Made by a program: the position numbers and the translations under genes
From: JAICLL01 sp035252155
GTDB taxonomy: Bacteria > Planctomycetota > Planctomycetia > Pirellulales > JAICIG01
Direction: 5' to 3'
Assembly: GCA_035252155.1 (NCBI GenBank)
Contig: DATFDL010000158.1
Span: 1-12,404, forward strand
Length of the DNA stretch: 12,404 nt
The notes under the pieces: generated by a model
What the model saw: only the letters and a program-made list of their open reading frames with translations
Databases searched by the model: none
Told to the model about the DNA's origin: nothing
In this document: in pieces, positions 1 through 6,467 of the stretch
How the letters are laid out: each line of letters opens with the position of its first letter
Numbering within the stretch: position 1 is the first letter of the stretch

Positions 1-71
1 AGCGGCACAGAATCCGCTTCGTGTGGGCGGCATCTCTGCCCTCTCTGTTACTCTTTATCGGATCGGCAAAC

Positions 72-1082
72 TCACTTGCTCGACGCCTGCAAAAACAAGT
101 CGATTCCCAGCGGTTCGGCGCACACCGTGAAGGCGTCTCGCGGCAGACCCGCCGCCGACGCCAACTCGGCCAATTCGCCAACTGTGCGGTAAATCAGATA
201 CCAATTGCCGACCCATTCCATGTAGGCACGGGTAGGATTGTGCGGGGCGAAGTTGCCGACCAGCAGCTTGCCCTGTTTGCCCAATTGTCGCCACAGAAAA
301 CTCAACATGGTCCGAGCAACATCGTCAGCCAGGTAATCGAACAAGCCCGAACAATAGAGAAAATCGACCCCCTGCATCGACGCGGCGGCGCGTGGCCGTT
401 GAGGTAAGCGATAGAGATTGTCGCGGAGCGTAATCACTTGCTCTTCGGCCAAAACGCCGGCCAGCCGCCCGCGCGCGTGATCGAGGGCGTCGGGGTCGAA
501 ATCGAGCAGCGTTACCCGTAGCTCACGCCGCAGGGCTTCGGGCAGCCAACGGGCGGCCAGTTCGATTTCGATCGCGGGCCCGCAGCCGACGCTTACCACA
601 TGCAACGGCCCTTGCCCGTCGCGTGTCGTCGCGTGCGCGGCGATCGACGCGGCAAGCTGCCTTGTGCGCGAGCGGACCGCCTCGACCGCGGCCTGCGACT
701 GAAAGTAATGGTCGAAAAGCCGCCCCAACGGATGTTCGTCGCACGTCCGCAGCCAAAAGCGAACGAACATTTCATAGTCGCCGGCGTAACCACGAGGCTT
801 GTGCCGCGCTCGTGGCTGCAGCCAGCCGACGTCGAGCAGGGGCGCGGCGATCGCCCAGAATTCGCCCGAGGCGAGCTGATTGGCTTTGCCCCAGCAACCG
901 GTCGCGGCCAAACGGGCCAGGCAACGGTTCATGGCGGTTGACAGCAGAGCAAAGCCCAGATCCTTGTCGCACCACTCCAAGCTGAGGCGGGCGCCCTCGG
1001 TCAACTCTGCCACAAGCACCGAGGCGGCCGCTCTCGCCTCCTGACATATGTCTTCGTTCGAGGGAAGCGGTTCGGCTGGCAT
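72..1082 (-). CDS. Class I SAM-dependent methyltransferase, 336 aa
   Basis: Probable small-molecule or lipid-type methyltransferase acting in the cytoplasm. The SAM-binding motif I is visible as VVSVGCGPAIEIELAA near residues 163-178, followed by the acidic motif LLDFDPDALDHA (about 192-203) and a later VDFLYCSGLFDYL stretch (about 239-251). Upstream of the Rossmann fold is KPRGYAGDYEMF (about 95-106). As I recall, that motif marks the methyltransferases annotated as 'extracellular factor (3-hydroxypalmitic acid methyl ester) biosynthesis protein'; the resemblance is by family memory and the substrate is not established. The protein lacks a signal peptide or membrane segment. The ATG at 1082 has no strong Shine-Dalgarno, but no other start fits the conserved N-terminal helices better. 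The gene stands alone: nothing is recognisable in the 71 bases beyond its stop, and the next gene starts divergently at 1327. Methyltransferase fold is near certain, specificity low. Confidence 0.85.
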   Translation of the reverse strand: MPAEPLPSNEDICQEARAAASVLVAELTEGARLSLEWCDKDLGFALLSTAMNRCLARLAATGCWGKANQLASGEFWAIAAPLLDVGWLQPRARHKPRGYAGDYEMFVRFWLRTCDEHPLGRLFDHYFQSQAAVEAVRSRTRQLAASIAAHATTRDGQGPLHVVSVGCGPAIEIELAARWLPEALRRELRVTLLDFDPDALDHARGRLAGVLAEEQVITLRDNLYRLPQRPRAAASMQGVDFLYCSGLFDYLADDVARTMLSFLWRQLGKQGKLLVGNFAPHNPTRAYMEWVGNWYLIYRTVGELAELASAAGLPRDAFTVCAEPLGIDLFLQASSK

Positions 1083-1180
1083 TGGTCCGCCGCTGGTGGG
1101 GCTTTAGGGAGTTGCCCGATTATACGCCGACTGGAAAAACTGGAGTACATCGCAGCCAAACGACGATGCAAGTTCTAGGT

Positions 1181-1232
1181 GTAGGGTGGGCACTGCCCGC
1201 CACCGAGCATTGCTCGGCACCGGTCGCCCTAC
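1181..1232. repeat. Palindromic intergenic repeat (GTAGGG...CCCTAC)
   Basis: The 52-bp unit begins GTAGGGTGGGCACTGCCC and ends in CGCCCTAC, so its tips are inverted repeats (1181-1186 / 1227-1232). The centre holds a perfect 7-bp hairpin, CCGAGCA-T-TGCTCGG (1203-1217). It resembles the GTAGGGTGGGCA-type dispersed repeats common in planctomycete and cyanobacterial intergenic DNA. It lies in the 244-bp gap between the divergent methyltransferase and 89-aa genes. Only one copy is in this window, so its repeat status rests on general knowledge. Confidence 0.5.
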
Positions 1233-1314
1233 GAGACTGGGCTTTGCTTTTTGTCCGGCCGTCGATAGAGTAATCCGCCGGTGGCTGGCAAGAAGCCGGC
1301 CGGCAATGCAACAC

Positions 1315-1319
1315 GGAGG
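1315..1319 (+). promoter_or_regulatory. Shine-Dalgarno GGAGG for the 89-aa gene
   Basis: GGAGG lies 7 nt before the ATG at 1327. It decides that start against the longer open frame beginning at 1186, whose N-terminal part runs over the 1181-1232 repeat. Confidence 0.75.
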
Positions 1320-1326
1320 TTGCCCG

Positions 1327-1596
1327 ATGCGAGTTCTTCCGCAAGCCCATGAAGTGCGGCAGGTCGTCAAGCGAGTCTTCGAACAGCTTGGCGTTGACGA
1401 CGACCAGTTGGCCGACGTGAACGAAACGATTCTGATCGACGATGGTTCCTATCGCGGCCGGTCGTACCAGGTCGAGGGTTTTTTCGCAATGTGGCTGGTC
1501 GACGCCGGCCTGGTGCAGTTTTACGATGCCGACGGCAACATGCTGCGGACCGTGAATCTTTTCACCGAGAACGAGCCGGGCCGCATGGCGGCATAG
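1327..1596 (+). CDS. Small conserved-looking hypothetical protein, 89 aa
   Basis: I do not recognise a named family. The protein begins MRVLPQAHEVRQVVKRV and is acidic in the middle (GVDDDQLADVNETILIDDG, about residues 22-40). It then has an aromatic stretch, YQVEGFFAMWLVDAGLVQFY (about 47-66), that could form a small beta-sheet core. There is no signal peptide, membrane helix or Cys/His cluster, so a small cytoplasmic protein is likely. The good Shine-Dalgarno and balanced protein-like composition support that it is real. Its last 35 bases overlap the 3' end of the convergent LuxR-type regulator gene (stop at 1562), so the two transcripts are antisense at their ends. Function unknown. Confidence 0.75.
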   Translation: MRVLPQAHEVRQVVKRVFEQLGVDDDQLADVNETILIDDGSYRGRSYQVEGFFAMWLVDAGLVQFYDADGNMLRTVNLFTENEPGRMAA

Positions 1597-2104
1597 CCAG
1601 ATTCCGCATCGCGAACAGTGCAACCCCGGCCAGCGTCTTCGCTTTCAGCTTCTTGCGAAGCGCCGATCGGTGTGAATCGACCGTGCTCCGGGAAATGCCG
1701 AGCTCCTTTCCTATTTGGCTAGCGCTCAAGCCGCGGGCAGTCAGCACCGCGACCTCCTTTTCGCGCTCGGTCAGTAGAGAAACCTTGCGGTCGAGGACCC
1801 GCGTTCTGGAGATTATTGGAGCCCCTCCAATTCCCGTGGGATCGATCTGGCAATCGAGCGTGAGCTCGCGGCCGGCGACCACAACTTGAGCATCAAAGCA
1901 CTGCGGTTCGCCGACGGTAATCGCTGTCGAAAAGTACGCCTTTACACGCGATTTTTCACGTTCCGGCGCCCAGTCCCAAGGGTGTGTTCCAAGGGCCTCT
2001 TCGACGGTCGCACCCTCAGGCGCGGCCGAGATCCAGACGATGACGCCATGCGCATCGTGTAGCGCGATTATCAGTCCGTCGTCAGCCACAGCCGCGGCTT
2101 CCAC
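1562..2104 (-). CDS. LuxR-family transcriptional regulator with N-terminal PAS-like domain, 180 aa
   Basis: The C-terminal third is a clear LuxR/GerE helix-turn-helix: LLTEREKEVAVLTARG (about residues 110-125), then SASQIGKELGISRSTVDSHR (about 127-146), which carries the recognition helix, and KKLKAKTLAGVALFA. The first 100 residues resemble a PAS fold: DDGLIIALHDAHGVIVWIS opens like a PAS strand, and HPWDWAPEREKSRVKAYFSTAI resembles the helical part. There is no receiver domain or phospho-acceptor aspartate pattern, so the input is more likely a ligand or partner than a kinase. An in-frame stop lies directly upstream of the GTG at 2104, making it the earliest possible start; no strong Shine-Dalgarno precedes it. 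The gene is divergent from the 93-aa gene and overlaps the 89-aa gene tail to tail. HTH assignment is firm, PAS tentative. Confidence 0.85.
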   Translation of the reverse strand: MEAAAVADDGLIIALHDAHGVIVWISAAPEGATVEEALGTHPWDWAPEREKSRVKAYFSTAITVGEPQCFDAQVVVAGRELTLDCQIDPTGIGGAPIISRTRVLDRKVSLLTEREKEVAVLTARGLSASQIGKELGISRSTVDSHRSALRKKLKAKTLAGVALFAMRNLAMPPCGPARSR

Positions 2105-2152
2105 TCAAAAACGACAGTGGTTTTCTCCAGATCCAGCCGTTGGAGTTGGAGC

Positions 2153-2174
2153 AATTGAGAATTGCGTCTCAATT
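2153..2174. promoter_or_regulatory. Operator-like palindrome AATTGAGA-n6-TCTCAATT
   Basis: A perfect 8-bp inverted repeat with a 6-nt spacer lies between the divergent LuxR-type regulator (start 2104) and the 93-aa gene (start 2257). Size and symmetry suit a dimeric HTH protein, and the AT-rich arms stand out in GC-rich DNA. Binding by the neighbouring regulator is inference. Confidence 0.4.
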
Positions 2175-2245
2175 TGGAAAGCATAGCTTATTCGGTCGCC
2201 GAGCGTTAGCCTACCTCCGAAGGCCGCCTGGCGCCGCGGACCGAA

Positions 2246-2250
2246 GGGAG
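2246..2250 (+). promoter_or_regulatory. Shine-Dalgarno GGGAG for the 93-aa gene
   Basis: GGGAG is 6 nt before the ATG at 2257. This favours that start over the longer open frame from 2140, whose extra 39 codons read Arg-rich and cover the palindrome at 2153-2174. Confidence 0.6.
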
Positions 2251-2256
2251 CCTGCC

Positions 2257-2538
2257 ATGCTCCAATACATGAACGCCGAATTTCGATGCGTGCGCAACGA
2301 CGACGGCACGTGCAAGGCAGAGGTGACCGTAGAGGGGAAGCAGATTGGCGGCGCCTGGCGCGTGCAAAGTGGCACGCCGGCCGACCTTGAGCGTCTCTAT
2401 CTCAACTTCGTGGTCGAGCACAAGGTCTGCCCGACAATCCAGCAGCCCTGCCACGAATGCCTGCCGCTCGACTTCATCGCGAAGCTTCAGGAACTCGGCG
2501 AGTGGTCCGAGGGCGAACCGGATTCAACATCACAATGA
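2257..2538 (+). CDS. Small cysteine-containing hypothetical protein, 93 aa
   Basis: I do not recognise a family. The protein begins MLQYMNAEFRCVRNDDGTCK and alternates short hydrophobic strands with charged turns. A second part, LERLYLNFVVEHKVCP (about residues 44-59), is helix-like, and PCHECLPLDFIAKLQELGEW follows. Five cysteines are present (11, 19, 58, 65, 68); Cys65-x2-Cys68 with Cys58 could form a metal site, but there is too little to claim one. No signal peptide is visible, so it is probably cytoplasmic. It is divergent from the PAS-like/LuxR regulator and may be its target, judging only from position and the palindrome between them. The gene is followed by a repeat-rich 213-bp gap. 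Function unknown. Confidence 0.7.
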   Translation: MLQYMNAEFRCVRNDDGTCKAEVTVEGKQIGGAWRVQSGTPADLERLYLNFVVEHKVCPTIQQPCHECLPLDFIAKLQELGEWSEGEPDSTSQ

Positions 2539-2593
2539 CTCGGCCCCCCTCCATGGGCCAAAATGCGCAGCGCCGTGCGCATCGGCAGCCGAA

Positions 2594-2616
2594 GACGGCC
2601 TGGGAGGCCATCCTCC
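2594..2616. repeat. Single arm of the 23-bp palindromic repeat family
   Basis: This 23-bp stretch matches, with one mismatch, the right arm of the palindrome at 10467-10489 (core GGCCTGGAAGGCCATCC; here GGGAGG instead of GGAAGG). No second arm is visible nearby, so it looks like a remnant. Confidence 0.6.
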
Positions 2617-2623
2617 AATTCGG

Positions 2624-2739
2624 CATGTGGGCCAGCCGCCCTCGGCTGGTTGCGCGATGCCGACTGGCGTCGGCGACGCACAGCCGAGGGCGGCTGTGCC
2701 ACATGGCGCGACACACAGCCGAGGGCGGCTGTGCCACAA
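2624..2739. repeat. Three copies of the CAGCCGAGGGCGGCTG hairpin repeat
   Basis: Copies lie at 2624-2651 (inverted, GGCCAGCCGCCCTCGGCTGG), 2678-2704 and 2713-2739 (both reading CACAGCCGAGGGCGGCTGTG). Each is a self-complementary hairpin; the last two are direct copies 35 bp apart. The same core forms the arms of the 115-bp repeats at 3956-4070 and 8800-8914. The pair sits 12 bp beyond the stop of the minus-strand DUF11-like lipoprotein gene. It could therefore end or protect that transcript, though there is no U-tract. The 2539-2751 gap holds no supportable gene. Confidence 0.75.
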
Positions 2740-2751
2740 CCATTTCCTCCA

Positions 2752-3897
2752 CTACCGCACCTTGCAGCGGAAGCGGACGATGCCGCCTTGCCCCGGTTCG
2801 AGCGGTTCGTCGATTTCCCAGCGCAAAACCAACGAGTCGGCCTCGTTCAGCTCGGTGCTGAATTGCGACTCCACGCTCGATTGCGCGCTGTCGGGCACAT
2901 ATTCCAACCGCGTGGTGAGATTGTCGACCAGCACGATATTGCCCAGCGCCTGGTCGCCCACGTTGTCAAACCGCAGGGTGAAGTCGATGGTGTCGCCCGG
3001 CTCGGCGGTTTGCGTCGAGGCCACCTTGATCAGCCGCAAGCGCGGCGAATCGCGCAGGTCCTTAACGGTGAACACCTCTTCGGTGCGTTCGTTCTGCGTG
3101 TAAGCCACCGCGGCCTGATGGTTGAGCGTTACCTGCACCGCCTGATCGTGCGACCAGGCCAGAGCAGCCTGCACGCCTTCGGCCAGGCGGGCTTTTTCGG
3201 CCTGGTCGTAACCGCCGTTGCGAATGGCCGTCAGGTCTTCAAACGGCAAGAACGTGTCTTGAAAGCCCTTGGCCGTCAACGAGCTGGATAGCGCGCCGTC
3301 GCCTTGACGCGAGCGATAGGCGCTGGCGATGCGCGTGCCTAACTCGCCGCGAGCTTGCAGCCGCTGCAAAGTGGTGGTGGGCACGGCCACCCGCTGCTGG
3401 CGAGCCAGCCCTTCGGGCACATCGACGCCGATCGCCTGGTGAATTTGTTCGTTGGCGGCGATGCGGCTGACGACGCGCACCGCGCCGAAGCGGGGAGCAT
3501 AAACGTGCACCTCGTTCGACGGCTGAACCATCGTGTGGCCATCGAGCGTGTCGTAATGGGCCACGGTGTCTTCCAGGTCGAGGCCATAGACTTCCCAATT
3601 GGGCGAGACGGCCACGGGCGCGCCGCGATCTCCGCCGTCGCGCAGATATTCCATCGGCGGCCAGGGCCGAGCGATGCCCGGCGGCGACCAAGGTCCGGCC
3701 ACGTTGTAGGGTAAAGGCAGCCCCGGTGACGGACTGATCGGGAATCCCGGTGGCACGCCCGTGTAGGCCGTCGCGGGCAAGGCATCAGGTGGCGTTTTTG
3801 CTTTGCCGGCCTTCCAGGGGTTGAGCGATAAGGGCGCGCGGCAGGAGCTAAGTATCAATGTCGCCAGCGCGACGACGCACCACGGGTGCCACGGCAT
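2752..3897 (-). CDS. DUF11-like predicted lipoprotein, 381 aa
   Basis: Predicted envelope lipoprotein. The N-terminus has a hydrophobic run ending in a lipobox-like LILSSC, placing the lipidated cysteine at residue 19. A Pro/Gly-rich linker follows (about 38-85). The middle region, about 100-280, has no family I know. It includes NEVHVYAPRFGAVRVVSR and an Ala/Gln-rich helical stretch. The C-terminus (about 290-381) resembles a DUF11-type beta-sandwich: AEPGDTIDFTLRFDNVGDQA, then NIVLVDNLTTRLEYVPDS, and it ends EPGQGGIVRFRCKVR. The start is uncertain. The ATG at 3897 lies inside the inverted repeat 3884-3908 and lacks a Shine-Dalgarno. A GTG at 3945 would add basic residues before the hydrophobic core. 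The open frame runs up to 4149, but that part only translates repeat DNA. The gene is last of three same-strand exported-protein genes. Confidence 0.8.
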   Translation of the reverse strand: MPWHPWCVVALATLILSSCRAPLSLNPWKAGKAKTPPDALPATAYTGVPPGFPISPSPGLPLPYNVAGPWSPPGIARPWPPMEYLRDGGDRGAPVAVSPNWEVYGLDLEDTVAHYDTLDGHTMVQPSNEVHVYAPRFGAVRVVSRIAANEQIHQAIGVDVPEGLARQQRVAVPTTTLQRLQARGELGTRIASAYRSRQGDGALSSSLTAKGFQDTFLPFEDLTAIRNGGYDQAEKARLAEGVQAALAWSHDQAVQVTLNHQAAVAYTQNERTEEVFTVKDLRDSPRLRLIKVASTQTAEPGDTIDFTLRFDNVGDQALGNIVLVDNLTTRLEYVPDSAQSSVESQFSTELNEADSLVLRWEIDEPLEPGQGGIVRFRCKVR

Positions 3898-4106
3898 CCG
3901 CCGCGGCGCGCGTGATTTTGAACCGAAATGTGGCTTATCTCCCACGCGGCGGCGAATGCGACATCCGTCGCCGGTGTGGCACAGCCGCCCTCGGCTGCGC
4001 GGTGGTCGCCGAAGGCGACGGCGAGACAGCCGAGGGCGGCTGCCCCACATTGCCGCATTCACGCCCGCGTTAAGTATAATTCGCCGCGGCGGATGCCGTG
4101 GCACCC
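3884..4106. repeat. 223-bp element with perfect 25-bp terminal inverted repeats
   Basis: The left end 3884-3908 (GGGTGCCACGGCATCC then GCCGCGGCG) and right end 4082-4106 are exact reverse complements over 25 bp. The interior carries a 115-bp repeat (3956-4070) also found at 8800-8914. A second element with the same outer 17 bp lies at 11856-12043. Structure is like a non-autonomous mobile element (MITE-type) or a large folded RNA element. No flanking target-site duplication is evident and no transposase is present. It separates the 310-aa secreted-protein gene from the DUF11-like gene and overlaps the start of the latter. Confidence 0.7.
3956..4070. repeat. 115-bp palindromic repeat, copy 1
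   Basis: By direct base comparison this block differs from 8800-8914 at about 6 of 115 positions. It consists of an outer hairpin built from GGCACAGCCGCCCTCGGCTG and its counterpart CAGCCGAGGGCGGCTG, with an inner GTCGCC-gaa-GGCGAC hairpin. It ends in CATTCACGCCCGCGT. Here it is nested within the 223-bp inverted-repeat element. Confidence 0.85.
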
Positions 4107-4148
4107 CGCGGCGCTGCCCGGACGCGAGAAATCGATTGAATCGCAACA

Positions 4149-5081
4149 CTACGGCTGCCCTCCCGCCGGCGCGGTCCGGCGAAACGCGGCGGGTTGGGCT
4201 GGCTTCCGCTTCGCCCGTGGCGTTGACATAGCACGGTGACCGCCGGCCGCAAGAGCCGGGGCTACCGGCGGCCGCCCGTTCGCAGAGCGAACGGCGACAT
4301 TCGGAGCGAACGGCGGATGCATTACGCTTGGCGGCTCACCCGGCTGCCACGGTCGAAAAAAAGTGAACGGCGGACAGCCGCCGAGAAACTGCATATCGGG
4401 ACCGCGCCGATCGTCGGGCACGCGCCCGCCCATTCGCACGATGGCCAATGGCCGGCCCCAGCGGTCGGCCTCTTGCACCGGGTTTACGCCCGGCCCGGCG
4501 TCGAACCATTCTTGCTGGTCGGGCCGCTGGGCAACGGGCAATGCCATGTCGGGATCTTCTAAATAGATCACGCGCGTGACGTATTTGCCGTCCAAGGCCA
4601 GTGACAGATCTTCAGCGGTCAACTCGATCGGCACCGGGAATCGCCGCTCTTGGCCGCGCGGCGGATAAAGCCGATCGATCAGCTCGATCGTCGGGAAGAC
4701 CTCTTGCCCCTCGTGGCCGGGCAGATTCGACACCTTGAGCCGATAGACGGGCGCGATCAGCAGCCCGATGCGCAGCGGCGTTACCTGGGGAGCGTCGAAC
4801 GCACCGCTGACGGCCAGCGAGATCCGTGCGCCCTGCGGCGCGCGGATCTCGACCGGCTGAAAATATCCAGGCAATGGTCCGCCCCGCTGTAGTTGCACAC
4901 TTCCAATCGCTCCCGGTGGGGCCAAGCCGCCGTGCCGATAGTGCACTCGCGCATCTTGTCCGCGGACGGCCACCGCCGCCCCCAGATAGACCACGAGTGC
5001 CACGGCGACGGTGCGTGCAACACGAACCCGGTCGTCGGATCGCCCGACGACGGGCCAGCGGAGCTGTCGGACCATTGTCAT
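4149..5081 (-). CDS. Secreted protein of unknown family, paralogue of the upstream lipoprotein, 310 aa
   Basis: Exported protein, role unknown. A basic N-terminus precedes a hydrophobic signal segment (TVAVALVVYLGAAVAV, about residues 24-39) with likely cleavage near VRGQ. The core, about residues 112-218, is clearly homologous to residues 101-207 of the next upstream protein. Shared elements are VYRLKVSNLPGHEGQEVFPT versus IYRLKLTNIPGREGVELYPT, KYVTRVIYLEDPD versus NFVTKVIYLPDPD, and PVQEADRWGRPLAIVRMG versus PIVEADRRGAILAIIRVG. No lipobox is seen, unlike the paralogue. The C-terminal ~80 residues are Pro/Ala/Arg-rich and of low complexity. Two ATGs (codons 1 and 3) are possible starts; neither has a strong Shine-Dalgarno. 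It lies 137 bp after the paralogue, probably cotranscribed. The match suggests tandem duplication. Confidence 0.8.
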   Translation of the reverse strand: MTMVRQLRWPVVGRSDDRVRVARTVAVALVVYLGAAVAVRGQDARVHYRHGGLAPPGAIGSVQLQRGGPLPGYFQPVEIRAPQGARISLAVSGAFDAPQVTPLRIGLLIAPVYRLKVSNLPGHEGQEVFPTIELIDRLYPPRGQERRFPVPIELTAEDLSLALDGKYVTRVIYLEDPDMALPVAQRPDQQEWFDAGPGVNPVQEADRWGRPLAIVRMGGRVPDDRRGPDMQFLGGCPPFTFFRPWQPGEPPSVMHPPFAPNVAVRSANGRPPVAPALAAGGHRAMSTPRAKRKPAQPAAFRRTAPAGGQP

Positions 5082-5110
5082 GGAGATGTGTAATTGTTTT
5101 TCCCACGTAG

Positions 5111-5130
5111 CAGAATTCGTAAGAATTCTG
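5111..5130. promoter_or_regulatory. Perfect 8-bp inverted repeat CAGAATTC-gtaa-GAATTCTG
   Basis: A 20-bp palindrome with a 4-nt loop lies between the two paralogous minus-strand genes, 30 bp before the ATG at 5081. It could be an operator, an mRNA hairpin near the start of the downstream gene, or a weak attenuator. There is no U-tract on either strand, so a standard terminator is unlikely. Confidence 0.35.
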
Positions 5131-5218
5131 GGCGGCGGCGCGAGAGGTCGGCCTGACTTCTCACGAAATCAGCTACCAGCCTACATCCGAAGCCACTGCA
5201 TTGCCGTTCCCCAAGCGT

Positions 5219-6325
5219 TTACCCCGCCGCCGGCGCCGCATCGACACATTGCCCATCGACGCATTCGCCATCCGCCATCGGCTGAGGCGTGCCCACCTTC
5301 TCATGATGCTTCTTCCACGGCATCTTGAACAATAACCACGGAGCGCGGGCCCATTCGTGCACATAAATGTGCCGGGCGGGCTTCGGGTAGGTCATGCCGG
5401 GATGCTGCTTGACGTGGATGCCGATCTTTTCGGTCGGCTTCGGAATGTGAACGAACGTGTGGTTCCTGATCGTGTGCCGCTGCAGACCGGCGGGAATTCC
5501 CAACGGCACGTGCGGCGGGCCGGGCAAACCGATGGGCGTACCCGACATCGGCATGCCATATTGCGGCGCGGTGACGCCTGCCATGAACTGCGGCGGCATT
5601 TGGCCGCCTGGTCCGCAGTAACCCGGCCCCATCCCGCCCGGCGGCATCATGCCGGGCGGAACGCCCATCATCTGTTCCGAGCCGCCCACTTGCAGATCTT
5701 TATTGCCGACGCGGATGATCGCCAAAATGGCGCCCCGACGGTCGGCTTCAACAATCGGGTCCATACCCGGATCGAGCCGCGTGCTGACCAGTGTTTCGAC
5801 GCCGGCCAGGGCCAGCTCTTGGAAATCGGGATCGGGCAGATAAATGACCTTGGTTACAAAATTGCCCGAAAGCACCTGATCGAAGTCTTCTTCGGTGAAT
5901 TGCACCGGCACTCCGTTGTGTGCCAGATAGGCGTCGGTGCGCGGCAGCGACGGGGCGATTTCGAGCGTCGGATAAAGCTCGACTCCTTCGCGGCCGGGAA
6001 TATTCGTCAACTTGAGGCGGTAAATGGCGCCTTGTGGAAAGTTAAATCGGCCGGGGGCGACCAACGGCTCCGAGTCGAATTGTCCGGGCGCCGAGACGTC
6101 CCAGGTGATGATCATGCCTTCGGGGCCGGTGAACAGAATCTGTGAGGCCGCGGCGGCCGAGGGGGGCAACGGCGCCGGGTTGCCCAGCATCATCACGCCG
6201 GGACCGGGACCATCGACACCGGGGCCTGGATGCATGATCTGTTCCGCGGGAGGCAAGTTGCTGGTGAACGGCGCTTTGCAGCCCGCCAAGGTCAACGCGC
6301 CGACTAAGGCCAATCGGTATTTCAT
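5219..6325 (-). CDS. Predicted lipoprotein of unknown family, first of three exported proteins, 368 aa
   Basis: The N-terminus MKYRLALVGALTLAGCKAPF is a textbook lipoprotein signal with lipobox LAGC, Cys16, so the protein is predicted to be anchored in a membrane facing the periplasm. A Pro/Gly-rich linker (about 30-55) leads to the conserved core (about 101-207) shared with the next gene. The segment 210-285 is rich in Met, Pro and Gly (GVPPGMMPPGGMGPGYCGPG). A basic His-rich tail follows, with KKHHEKVG near 338-345 and CVDGQC near 355-360. The start is placed at 6325 because GAGGGGG lies 5 nt upstream and the signal peptide begins exactly there; a longer frame to 6394 would bury the signal. 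The gene is divergent from the LolA-like gene. Function not established; close in architecture to other secreted planctomycete proteins of unassigned role. Confidence 0.82.
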   Translation of the reverse strand: MKYRLALVGALTLAGCKAPFTSNLPPAEQIMHPGPGVDGPGPGVMMLGNPAPLPPSAAAASQILFTGPEGMIITWDVSAPGQFDSEPLVAPGRFNFPQGAIYRLKLTNIPGREGVELYPTLEIAPSLPRTDAYLAHNGVPVQFTEEDFDQVLSGNFVTKVIYLPDPDFQELALAGVETLVSTRLDPGMDPIVEADRRGAILAIIRVGNKDLQVGGSEQMMGVPPGMMPPGGMGPGYCGPGGQMPPQFMAGVTAPQYGMPMSGTPIGLPGPPHVPLGIPAGLQRHTIRNHTFVHIPKPTEKIGIHVKQHPGMTYPKPARHIYVHEWARAPWLLFKMPWKKHHEKVGTPQPMADGECVDGQCVDAAPAAG

Positions 6326-6330
6326 GGATT

Positions 6331-6337
6331 CCCCCTC
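6331..6337 (-). promoter_or_regulatory. Shine-Dalgarno-like GAGGGGG for the 368-aa lipoprotein
   Basis: On the minus strand GAGGGGG lies 5 nt before the ATG at 6325. It selects this start over the ATG at 6394, 23 codons upstream. Confidence 0.6.
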
Positions 6338-6467
6338 GACCCCTATAATTCCCCTGCTAATTCGTCGGTTCGGCAGAACTGGTTTCTTTGGCAAATCCAG
6401 CAGAACCCGAAGAACCCCAAGCAGTCGGACAAGGATGCATGGAGGGCTTCGTGCGAACTGACGCCAC

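Noticed and set aside
1..71. Possible end of another gene before the methyltransferase stop
   Set aside because: Too short to show any motif or confident reading frame; nothing can be supported.
2624..2739. Possible short CRISPR array
   Set aside because: Only three copies, one inverted, each self-complementary, and the same unit is scattered elsewhere; no cas genes.
2563..3291. 242-codon plus-strand open frame across the repeats and the DUF11-like gene
   Set aside because: It starts in repeat DNA and runs antisense to a gene with lipobox and DUF11-like motifs.
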